NCBI GenBank assembly: GCA_003452695.1
Contig: DMNP01000164.1
Coordinates: forward strand, 1-6,312
Origin: Eggerthellaceae bacterium
GTDB taxonomy: Bacteria; Actinomycetota; Coriobacteriia; Coriobacteriales; Eggerthellaceae
Reading direction: 5' to 3'
Length of the DNA stretch: 6,312 nucleotides
In this document: in pieces, positions 1 through 4,982 of the stretch
Layout of the letters: every line of letters starts with the position of its first letter
Numbering within the stretch: the stretch's first letter is position 1
Position numbers and translations under genes: made by a program
The notes under the pieces: generated by a model
Seen by the model: the letters and a program-made list of their open reading frames with translations, nothing else
Told to the model about the DNA's origin: nothing
The model's database searches: none

Positions 1-26
1 CCTGGCCAAACCGTGGGCAGTAACCG
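1..26 (+). repeat. Partial copy A of a repeat of about 50 bp
   Basis: This segment matches positions 960-985, downstream of the first gene, at 24 of 26 bases; both begin CCTGGCC and end AACCG. A diverged version starts again at 51, so the first two copies sit about 50 bp apart. The left part of this copy is cut off by the window edge. A spacing not divisible by three and the in-frame stop at the end of the next copy argue against a coding repeat. Its function is unknown. Confidence 0.6.
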
Positions 27-30
27 CGTA

Positions 31-77
31 CCCCATGCCCGAGGCGGCCTCCTGGCCAAGTCGTATGCAGCAACGAT
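31..77 (+). repeat. Copy B of the repeat, upstream of the N-acetyltransferase gene
   Basis: Starts CCCCATGCCCGA and continues through TCCTGGCC to GCAGCAACG. It aligns with 939-985 over its full length, with several substitutions and a one-base length difference in the middle. It lies in the leader of the gene at 135. A possible -10 hexamer GATAAT overlaps its right end (75-80), but I see no convincing -35 at the right distance, so no promoter is called here. Confidence 0.6.
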
Positions 78-123
78 AATGTGTGTTACGGTTTACCAGG
101 CAACCTGTAGCATTGCAGAGAGT

Positions 124-129
124 AAGGGG
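124..129 (+). promoter_or_regulatory. Ribosome binding site for the N-acetyltransferase gene
   Basis: AAGGGG lies 5 nt before the ATG at 135. An out-of-frame ATG at 131 would be only 1 nt from this site and would stop after three codons, so the site supports the start at 135. Confidence 0.65.
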
Positions 130-134
130 TATGG

Positions 135-926
135 ATGAGTGATGAACTGTACAAGCCGTTGCCGGATGTGGATGCGTACCTCGAACGCATGGGACTGGAT
201 TCGGCAAGGCGGCCGTCGGCGGATTTCCTGGACGAGCTTATCAGCGCCCATCAACATGCGGTGCCCTTCGAGGACCTGGACGTGTTCGACCGGCATGCGC
301 CCATTCCGCTTGGCGTGGAACAGCTTTTCGACAAGGTGGTGAAAAGGCGCCGCGGCGGCTATTGCTTCGAGCTGAACGGGTTGTTCGCCGCCTTGCTGCG
401 CGCGCTCGGTTTCGAGGTGCAGCCCTGCATGGGCCGCGTTCTCATGCGCCCGAACCCGTATCCCCTGGTAACCCATCGGGCAAATATCGTAACCATCGAC
501 GGCTCCCGGTTTCTGGCCGATGTCGGATTCGGAGGACCCATGCCCGCTTTCGCGCCCGTCATCGAAGATGGGGCCACGCGTACGCTCGGCGGCCAGACGT
601 TCACCTTGCATGTTCACGATGCGTACTGGTGGGACGTCGGCTATCGCGGCACCAAGGACGACGAGCGCATCGTCATGCGGTTCTGCCAGATGCCCGTCGA
701 AGAGCACGACTTCATCCCGCTGTCCTTCTATCAGGCGCAAAACGAGCAATCGGCCTTCCGCCTTCACCGCATGGTGAACGTGAAGACCGAAACGGGCGCC
801 TACGATATCCGCGATACCACGTTCACCGAATTCTCGCGCGCCGGGGCCATGTCGTTCGAAGTGGAATCCGAAGAGGCCCTGGATGCGCTGCTCGCCGAAA
901 AGTTCGGGATCGTCGACTGGCGCTAG
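135..926 (+). CDS. Arylamine N-acetyltransferase (NAT family)
   Basis: Cytosolic enzyme that transfers acetyl from acetyl-CoA to arylamine, arylhydrazine or arylhydroxylamine substrates through an acetyl-cysteine intermediate. The 263-residue length is close to the usual 260-280 of bacterial NATs. All three members of the catalytic triad are visible: Cys77 in RGGYCFELN, His114 in THRANIV and Asp129 in ADVGFG. The N-terminal helical part includes the family-typical segment HAVPFEDLDV (residues 41-50), and the C-terminal part ends with the usual helix (LLAEKFGI). The start is fixed by AAGGGG 5 nt upstream; the stop is TAG. The gene stands alone and converges on the DUF262 genes. Repeats related to each other lie on both sides of it, so it may have moved or been duplicated as a cassette. 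The physiological substrate cannot be read from the sequence; gut NATs are known to acetylate aromatic amines, including drugs such as 5-aminosalicylate. Confidence 0.95.
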   Translation: MSDELYKPLPDVDAYLERMGLDSARRPSADFLDELISAHQHAVPFEDLDVFDRHAPIPLGVEQLFDKVVKRRRGGYCFELNGLFAALLRALGFEVQPCMGRVLMRPNPYPLVTHRANIVTIDGSRFLADVGFGGPMPAFAPVIEDGATRTLGGQTFTLHVHDAYWWDVGYRGTKDDERIVMRFCQMPVEEHDFIPLSFYQAQNEQSAFRLHRMVNVKTETGAYDIRDTTFTEFSRAGAMSFEVESEEALDALLAEKFGIVDWR

Positions 927-1034
927 CCAAGCCCGAATCCCCATGCCCGACGCCGGACTCCTGGCCGAACCGTGGGCAGCAACCGTGCGCTGGCCGGGCA
1001 GCAAAGGGCTGCAGGCTTCTCGTGCGGCCGCCGC
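927..1034. other. Convergent intergenic region with no convincing terminator
   Basis: These 108 bases separate two convergent stop codons. Copy C of the repeat fills about half. A short hairpin GCAGC-AAAGG-GCTGC lies at 998-1012, but neither strand has a T-tract after it, so it is at best a weak terminator. A further CTGGCC...GGGCAGCAA fragment at 990-1004 looks like a scrambled remnant of the repeat. Confidence 0.4.
939..985 (+). repeat. Copy C of the repeat, downstream of the N-acetyltransferase gene
   Basis: CCCCATGCCCGA at 939-950 matches 31-42 exactly, and 960-985 matches 1-26 with two mismatches. This copy therefore looks like the most complete version of a unit that is split or degenerate upstream of the gene. 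It begins 13 bases after the stop codon at 926, in the same orientation as the upstream copies. Confidence 0.65.
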
Positions 1035-2069
1035 TTAATCGCCAAACATCTTGTATTCGGATATCAGTTCCTTGGGCTTGCCGGCAACCCAGCGCTCGGC
1101 GTTGGCGATTTCCTCGTCGTGGAAGGCTTCGTCGTCGGCCAGGCGGTGCGCATAGGCGCCGACATCGTGCAGCAGCGATTCCATGTTGCCTGCGTATTGG
1201 TCGCGCAGGCAGGTCTTGAAGACGCCGTACGCTTCGCTCTCGTCGAAGATTCGCACGCTGCGATACCGCGCTGCAAGCCATGCCTGCACGATAAGCGACA
1301 AGTTGTCCGCAGGGCATTCTGCAGCAACCTGGGATTCCAACGGAAGCCAGCAACGCTCGAACAGCCCCGTGCCCGTCGCGTCGGCTTCGTCCGACACGAC
1401 GATGTAGTTGCGAATCCGGTCGGCCGTGGAAAGCGCCAGGCCCTTGGAGTTCAGGCTTTCGAAGACGAGCTGCGGGTTGTCTCCGTGGTCGAGCAGCACG
1501 TCGGCTGCCTCCAACAGCTGAAGGCCCCGCCAGAGCGTTTCCGCATCGAAGGCGTCGTCGCGCATGCGGGCATAGAACAGCTCCAGGTTGTCGATGAGCC
1601 TACCCGCTGGCTCCGGCGGCATGGTGCCAGCACCCACCAACGCGAACAGCGTGTCCCGGTCCATGAAGGAAAGCACGAGTTTTCCCGCGGTCGCTGTGCC
1701 TGCGCCGACGCGCAGGTAGTGCGAGAACATCTCGGCCGCGGAAAGCCCGCCGACCGTGGCCCCGGTTTCGTCCAGATGGCGTGCCAGCGCGCAGAGCAGA
1801 AGCGACAGCGTGGTCAGGCGCTGCTGGCCGTCTATCACGTCGTATTGCGCCATGCCCTGCCAGCTTTCCGTGTCGGCCGCATACAGCACCATGCCCATGA
1901 AATGCGGTTCAGCTTTCCCGCCTTGCTGGCTGCCAGCCGCCACGATGTCGTCCCAGAGCTCTTCGCATTGGCGCGCATCCCACGAGTACACGCGCTGAAA
2001 CACCGGGATGACGAATCGCACTCCGTCCGTTCCCAGGAAATCGAGAAGCTTGCCTTGCCTAATCTGCAT
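1035..2069 (-). CDS. DUF262 (GmrS-type) domain protein, distal of a tandem pair
   Basis: Stand-alone DUF262 protein of 344 residues. Three family blocks are visible: IPVFQRVYSW (21-30), DGQQRLTT (80-87) and FESLNSKGLALSTADRIRN (203-221). In GmrSD-type and SspE-type restriction proteins the DGQQR motif belongs to the N-terminal NTPase/sensor domain, which normally precedes a DUF1524 HNH nuclease. Here the chain ends near residue 344 with no His-rich HNH block, so the protein is much shorter than the 550-700 residues usual for fused proteins. It has no signal peptide and no membrane segment, so it is probably cytosolic. The start is supported by AGGAGG 5 nt upstream, which overlaps the stop of the preceding gene; the two are almost certainly co-transcribed and translationally coupled. 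The gene is a clear paralogue of that neighbour. A role in anti-phage defence is an inference from family only; a non-nuclease function is equally open. Confidence 0.85.
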   Translation of the reverse strand: MQIRQGKLLDFLGTDGVRFVIPVFQRVYSWDARQCEELWDDIVAAGSQQGGKAEPHFMGMVLYAADTESWQGMAQYDVIDGQQRLTTLSLLLCALARHLDETGATVGGLSAAEMFSHYLRVGAGTATAGKLVLSFMDRDTLFALVGAGTMPPEPAGRLIDNLELFYARMRDDAFDAETLWRGLQLLEAADVLLDHGDNPQLVFESLNSKGLALSTADRIRNYIVVSDEADATGTGLFERCWLPLESQVAAECPADNLSLIVQAWLAARYRSVRIFDESEAYGVFKTCLRDQYAGNMESLLHDVGAYAHRLADDEAFHDEEIANAERWVAGKPKELISEYKMFGD

Positions 2070-2074
2070 TGCGA

Positions 2075-2081
2075 CCTCCTA
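2075..2081 (-). promoter_or_regulatory. Ribosome binding site fused to the upstream stop codon
   Basis: Read on the minus strand this is TAGGAGG: the TAG stop of the promoter-proximal DUF262 gene supplies the first bases of the Shine-Dalgarno sequence of the distal gene, whose ATG (2069-2067) follows 5 nt later. This layout favours re-initiation by terminating ribosomes and supports a two-gene operon made in matched amounts. Confidence 0.75.
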
Positions 2082-3140
2082 CCATTGCGGATCCACGCCG
2101 AAATGGCGCTTGTAGTATTCGTAGCTTTCGGGGTTGTCCAGCTTGGCGCGCGGGCGCCCCGATACGCGCGTCTTGTGGCCGAGCTTGGCCCAATCGGCCG
2201 TCTTGTACTTCTTCACGGCGTGATACCGGTAATGTTCGGCCCACACCATGCAAAACGCGTACAGCTCGTCCAGGAGGTCGTCCACCGAGCCGTCGTATTC
2301 GTCTTCGCAGAACGTCTTGAATATGCTGAATGCCTGGTCGTCTCCGAACTTGCGCACTTCCTTCAGGCGCACGGCAAGCCAACCCAGGATGGCGTTGTTC
2401 AGCTTCACCGAGCCGGGGTCGTCGCCGAACACGCCGCAGATGGGCTCCCAATAGGTTTCGAACAGGCGCTTTTGCTCGCTGTGGTTCTCGGCGATGAGCA
2501 GGAAGTTTCGCACGAGGTCTGCCGTCACCAGTGGCACGCCTTTCGAATTGAAGCTTTCGAACACGACGGGCGCTTGCGCGCGCTGGTCGAGCCGCGCCGC
2601 TATGACGAACAGCGATTGCAGCCCCTGCCAGAGCTCCAGCGCATCGAAGCCGTCGGCGGCCATGCGCTCCTCGAATCCGCGAAGGTTTTCCACCACGCGC
2701 GCGGACGGGGTTTCGGGCAGCTCGTCGCCGCAAACGATCGCATCGAACGTGGCCCGGTCGGCGGGGGAGAGGCGAAGCTTCGCCGCGCCGCCCTTGTCCG
2801 CAAGGAACGTTTCGCGGATGTATGCGGCATCGATGCCGAACAGGGACTCGCCGCTATCGCGCAGGTGGTTGGCAAGCGCGCACAGCAACAGCGTTATCGT
2901 CGTCAGGCGCTGCTGGCCGTCCACGACCGACAGGTGCCGATCGCCTGCCCCATCCTCTTCAAGGTAGATGAGCGAGCCCAGGAAATGGGACCGGTGCCCC
3001 CGTGCGGCGCGCATCAGGTCGCGCCACAGCTCGTCGCATTGCACGCTGCTCCACGAATACGCCCGTTGGAATCGGGGTATGTCGAAGGCAATGCCCGGCT
3101 GTCCCATAAGGTCCAGAATCGGCTGCTGGTATATCTCCAT
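2079..3140 (-). CDS. DUF262 (GmrS-type) domain protein, promoter-proximal of a tandem pair
   Basis: DUF262 protein of 353 residues. Visible blocks are IPRFQRAYSW (21-30), DGQQRLTT (74-81) and FESFNSKGVPLVTADLVRN (194-212), followed by a helical region containing WLAVRLKEVRKF (254-265). The C-terminal tail is basic and tyrosine-rich, with GRPRAKL near 328 and YEYYKRHFG near 340. No DUF1524/HNH motif is present. The start at 3140 is chosen because AGGAGG lies 8-9 nt upstream and the N-terminus then aligns residue for residue with the paralogue downstream. The frame stays open to 3461, but that extension would run antisense through the divergent regulator. A second possible start at 3233 has only a GAGGT upstream. 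The DUF262 fold is known for NTPase activity that controls a nuclease in GmrSD, BrxU and SspE; what this copy controls cannot be seen. Confidence 0.87.
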   Translation of the reverse strand: MEIYQQPILDLMGQPGIAFDIPRFQRAYSWSSVQCDELWRDLMRAARGHRSHFLGSLIYLEEDGAGDRHLSVVDGQQRLTTITLLLCALANHLRDSGESLFGIDAAYIRETFLADKGGAAKLRLSPADRATFDAIVCGDELPETPSARVVENLRGFEERMAADGFDALELWQGLQSLFVIAARLDQRAQAPVVFESFNSKGVPLVTADLVRNFLLIAENHSEQKRLFETYWEPICGVFGDDPGSVKLNNAILGWLAVRLKEVRKFGDDQAFSIFKTFCEDEYDGSVDDLLDELYAFCMVWAEHYRYHAVKKYKTADWAKLGHKTRVSGRPRAKLDNPESYEYYKRHFGVDPQW

Positions 3141-3148
3141 CCGAAACG

Positions 3149-3155
3149 CCTCCTC
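3149..3155 (-). promoter_or_regulatory. Ribosome binding site for the first DUF262 gene
   Basis: The minus strand reads GAGGAGG, 8 nt before the ATG at 3140. This is a near-perfect Shine-Dalgarno sequence and decides this start over the longer open frame. Confidence 0.8.
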
Positions 3156-3251
3156 GTCCGATGGGCCGCGGAACGCTCGGCCCCAAACGCTCGATTGCGA
3201 GGGAAATCGTAGCAAATCGTCCCGGTGCGCCATTGCTTCAACCTCGAATAT

Positions 3252-3276
3252 CGTACAATCTGTTCGAAATTGTTCG
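3252..3276. promoter_or_regulatory. Candidate TetR operator over a -10 element in the divergent intergenic region
   Basis: CGTACAAT (3252-3259) and ATTGTTCG (3269-3276) form an inverted repeat of 8 bp with one mismatch and a 9-base spacer. TGTTCG is also directly repeated every 10 bp (3261-3266 and 3271-3276). The hexamer TACAAT (3254-3259) inside the left arm is a good -10 for the rightward regulator gene, with TTGCTT (3233-3238) as a possible -35 at a short 15-base spacing. TetR-family operators are typically palindromes of this size over their own promoter, so autoregulation and co-regulation of the leftward DUF262 pair are plausible. No equally good leftward promoter was found. Confidence 0.45.
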
Positions 3277-3320
3277 GATTGCCAGAGCACAGCCTGGGCA
3301 CGAAGGGCAACCAAAGCTCG

Positions 3321-3326
3321 AAAGGA
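3321..3326 (+). promoter_or_regulatory. Ribosome binding site for the first TetR gene
   Basis: AAAGGA lies 7 nt before the ATG at 3334. The frame is open further upstream but has no suitable Met with a ribosome site close to it, so the start at 3334 is preferred. Confidence 0.6.
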
Positions 3327-3333
3327 TGGCCGC

Positions 3334-3894
3334 ATGGCGAAATACAACACGCGCACCGACACGGCGGTGAAAGACGCCCTGTTGAAGCTGCTGGCCGAAA
3401 AACCACTGGCCGAGATATCCGTTTCCGAGCTTGCGCGCCAGGCGAAGATAAGCCGCTCCACCTTCTACGAGCACTACGGCAACCCCGCCGACGTGTACGA
3501 CCGCCTGCTGCGGGAAGTGTCTGCCGACTTGGCCCCGATAACCAGTCAGATAGCGTGCTCGAGCAACCTGAAGTCTGCGGGAAAGCCGTTCTGCGCCATC
3601 GTGCGCGATGCAGGTGCCTATGCGCCCGTTGTCGGCGAGCAACGCTTCGTCGATTCGATTCTCAACGAATACGCATCGGGGGAGTCGCACGACTTGCATG
3701 GCCTGCTGGTGGACGCAGGCTACACGCCCGACGAGGCACGTGCCATATGCGCCTTCCAAATGTCCGGGTGCTTCAACGCCGCGCGCAAGGCCCGTGCGGC
3801 CGGGACCGGCGATGATGAATGGGATGGCATCCGCGCCGTAATAGACCGCTTCATCTTGGGCGGCATAGCCGCGCTGCTCGCGGCAAGGAAATGA
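3334..3894 (+). CDS. TetR/AcrR-family transcriptional regulator, divergent from the DUF262 genes
   Basis: DNA-binding regulator of 186 residues, a usual TetR length. The N-terminal helix-turn-helix is clear: ISVSELARQAKISRSTFYEHYGN (28-50), ending in the family signature TFYEHY, with helix 1 TAVKDALLKLLAEKPLAEI before it. The C-terminal half is the variable ligand-binding and dimerisation domain; nothing in it reveals the ligand. The segment QMSGCFNAARKA (142-153) and the last helix FILGGIAALLA (173-183) fit the dimer interface of this family. The gene starts 193 bp from the divergent DUF262 operon, with a palindrome over the likely -10 between them, so regulation of itself and that operon is the simplest reading. 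Its stop (TGA) is 3 nt from the stop of the convergent second TetR gene. Confidence 0.88.
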   Translation: MAKYNTRTDTAVKDALLKLLAEKPLAEISVSELARQAKISRSTFYEHYGNPADVYDRLLREVSADLAPITSQIACSSNLKSAGKPFCAIVRDAGAYAPVVGEQRFVDSILNEYASGESHDLHGLLVDAGYTPDEARAICAFQMSGCFNAARKARAAGTGDDEWDGIRAVIDRFILGGIAALLAARK

Positions 3895-3897
3895 TGT

Positions 3898-4629
3898 CTA
3901 TTGCTGCGCCACGGTGCGTACGGTGCCTAGGATGTAGTCGAGCATCGACATGTAGCGAATCAGGCCCTCTTCGGCCTTGCCGGGTTCCCGGTAGGTTTCG
4001 CGATACTCCATCATCAGGCCGTGGAAGGAGCATATCTCCACATCGTTTATCATCTTTATCGTCGTTTTCGACAGCTTGAATTCCTCCATGCAGCGGTTCA
4101 GGGTGAGCATGTTGCGCTCTTCCAGGCTAGAGCTGAAGAACACCATTACCTGAAAACCGCTCAGCTTGCGCCAGCTTTCGGGGAACTCCTGGTAATAGGT
4201 GAATATCGCATCGTTCAGCGCTTCTTCGCTTGCCTTCCAGAACATCATTTCGAAGGCGTCGACGTTCGCGAAGGCCTGCCGTCCGAACGACCGCCACATC
4301 TCCATATGCTGGGTGAGCGGGTCGTCGGTTATCTTCAGCAGGTCGTTCAGGTCTACGATGTAGTCTTCCAGGAACTTCACGGCTGCCACGAGGATAAGGT
4401 GGTCGGCGCTTTCGAAGTGGCGGTACACCGCGCCGGTCGTGCATCCCGCAGCCGCGGCAATCGCGCGGATGGACAAGTCTTGGGGGCTCGTGTCGGACAT
4501 CAGGGTGTAGGTTGTGCGTATGAGATCCGCTTTCTTGCTGTGAGCCACGTGCTTCCGGTCCTTGGGGGTCGAACGGCGCTTCAGCGCCGCGCCCGCAGGC
4601 ACCCGACGCATCAAGCTTGCTGTAGCCAT
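3898..4629 (-). CDS. TetR-family transcriptional regulator with a basic N-terminal extension
   Basis: Regulator of 243 residues, longer than most TetR proteins. The first 30 or so residues form a basic, low-complexity extension (KRRSTPKDRKH at 18-28), followed by the helix-turn-helix domain: LSIRAIAAAAGCTTGAVYRHFESADHL (52-78), with the family signature GAVYRHF. The remaining part is rich in aromatic and Met residues (for example FEMMFWKA at 126-133 and FQVMVFF at 159-165), consistent with a hydrophobic ligand pocket; the ligand is not identifiable. The start at 4629 has AGGAGGG 5 nt upstream, which supports the long N-terminus. The gene lies downstream of the MttB-family gene on the same strand, but a terminator and an inverted repeat separate them, so it probably has its own promoter. 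A role in regulating the methyltransferase is inferred from position only. Confidence 0.87.
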   Translation of the reverse strand: MATASLMRRVPAGAALKRRSTPKDRKHVAHSKKADLIRTTYTLMSDTSPQDLSIRAIAAAAGCTTGAVYRHFESADHLILVAAVKFLEDYIVDLNDLLKITDDPLTQHMEMWRSFGRQAFANVDAFEMMFWKASEEALNDAIFTYYQEFPESWRKLSGFQVMVFFSSSLEERNMLTLNRCMEEFKLSKTTIKMINDVEICSFHGLMMEYRETYREPGKAEEGLIRYMSMLDYILGTVRTVAQQ

Positions 4630-4634
4630 TGTAT

Positions 4635-4641
4635 CCCTCCT
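4635..4641 (-). promoter_or_regulatory. Ribosome binding site for the second TetR gene
   Basis: The minus strand reads AGGAGGG, 5 nt before the ATG at 4629. It supports the long N-terminus over an internal start. Confidence 0.75.
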
Positions 4642-4661
4642 ATAACTTGCGCTCTACATAC

Positions 4662-4690
4662 TTAAGAAAACCCACATGCCTTCGCTTCAA
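4662..4690 (-). promoter_or_regulatory. Weak candidate promoter of the second TetR gene
   Basis: On the minus strand TTGAAG (4690-4685) is followed after 17 bases by TCTTAA (4667-4662). The -35 half is fair, the -10 half poor, the spacing ideal, and the distance to the ATG is about 30 bases. It is offered only because a separate promoter is expected behind the terminator of the preceding gene. Confidence 0.25.
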
Positions 4691-4695
4691 CCCTC

Positions 4696-4717
4696 GCTAC
4701 AGTTTTCTCTGTGTAGC
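4696..4717. promoter_or_regulatory. Candidate operator palindrome upstream of the second TetR gene
   Basis: GCTACA (4696-4701) and TGTAGC (4712-4717) form a perfect 6-bp inverted repeat with a 10-base spacer; ACAG and CTGT pair inside it as an alternative. Its position just upstream of the candidate -35 and its size fit a TetR-type operator. Its right arm overlaps the first two bases of the 27-bp inverted repeat. Confidence 0.35.
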
Positions 4718-4827
4718 CCGGACGGCCAGGGAAGGGGGGTGTGAGCGATTCTGCAGGCACAAATCCTGATAAATACCAAAGCAAAGCCGAAGCCTAGCGA
4801 ACACCCCCCTTCCCTGGCCGTCCGGGC
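4716..4827. repeat. Perfect 27-bp inverted repeat around a 58-base spacer
   Basis: The left arm is 4716-4742 (starting GCCCGGACGGCCAGGG, then AA, six G, TGT) and the right arm is 4801-4827, its exact reverse complement with no mismatch. The spacer 4743-4800 is visibly richer in A and T and contains a small inner palindrome CAGG/CCTG (4754-4757 and 4765-4768) and AT-rich TGATAAATA. No T-tract follows either arm, so an ordinary intrinsic terminator is unlikely. No target-site duplication is obvious at the outer ends. The element could be an invertible segment, a MITE-like element with 27-bp ends, or a structured RNA with a long stem. Confidence 0.9.
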
Positions 4828-4910
4828 GGTCGAGCACGAGGGGCGTGCGAACTGAAACCTACCCTCTCGTTGCTAAACTAACGAACGGGCTGTTATTCAT
4901 CCATCTCCCC
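4828..4910. other. Non-coding stretch with two minor hairpins
   Basis: GCACG (4834-4838) and CGTGC (4844-4848) form a 5-bp stem with a 5-base loop. TCGTT (4867-4871) and AACGA (4880-4884) form another with an 8-base loop. Neither is followed by a T-tract. No open frame with a ribosome site is visible. In the direction of the minus-strand methyltransferase gene this stretch lies beyond its terminator. Confidence 0.35.
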
Positions 4911-4948
4911 GAAAAGGAAAGGGCGCGCCAGTGCAAGCAGCGCGCCCC
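4911..4948 (-). terminator. Intrinsic terminator of the MttB-family gene
   Basis: On the minus strand GGGCGCGC (4947-4940) pairs perfectly with GCGCGCCC (4928-4921) across an 11-base loop, and TTTCCTTTTC follows immediately. The hairpin begins about 35 bases after the stop codon of the gene ending at 4983. It would largely insulate the second TetR gene from read-through. Confidence 0.78.
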
Positions 4949-4982
4949 TCGATTGCGGCAGTGTGCCCGTGTGCCCTGGCTT

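Noticed and set aside
1..77. The repeat as a CRISPR array
   Set aside because: Copies are few and diverged, with no unique spacers of constant length and no cas genes.
93..1004. A 303-codon open frame on the minus strand over the N-acetyltransferase gene
   Set aside because: It is antisense to a gene with an intact catalytic triad, shows no recognisable domain, and runs into the repeats on both sides.
972..3212. A 746-codon open frame on the plus strand across both DUF262 genes
   Set aside because: It is exactly antisense to two genes with strong family motifs, has no ribosome site or recognisable domain, and its internal repeats simply mirror the two paralogues. It is an artefact of high-GC codon use.
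3141..3461. N-terminal extension of the first DUF262 protein to 3461, or a start at 3233
   Set aside because: The longer version overlaps the divergent regulator. The start at 3140 has AGGAGG at good distance and matches the N-terminus of the paralogue.
4021..4665. A 214-codon plus-strand frame over the second TetR gene
   Set aside because: It is antisense to a gene with a clear helix-turn-helix signature and a strong ribosome site.
4743..4800. A clear promoter inside the spacer of the inverted repeat
   Set aside because: GATAAA or TAAATA could serve as -10 on the plus strand, but no good -35 lies at 16-18 bases on either strand, so a promoter is not called.
4716..4827. The 27-bp inverted repeat as a simple intrinsic terminator
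   Set aside because: No T-tract follows either arm, the loop is 58 bases, and a textbook terminator already lies nearer the stop codon at 4983.
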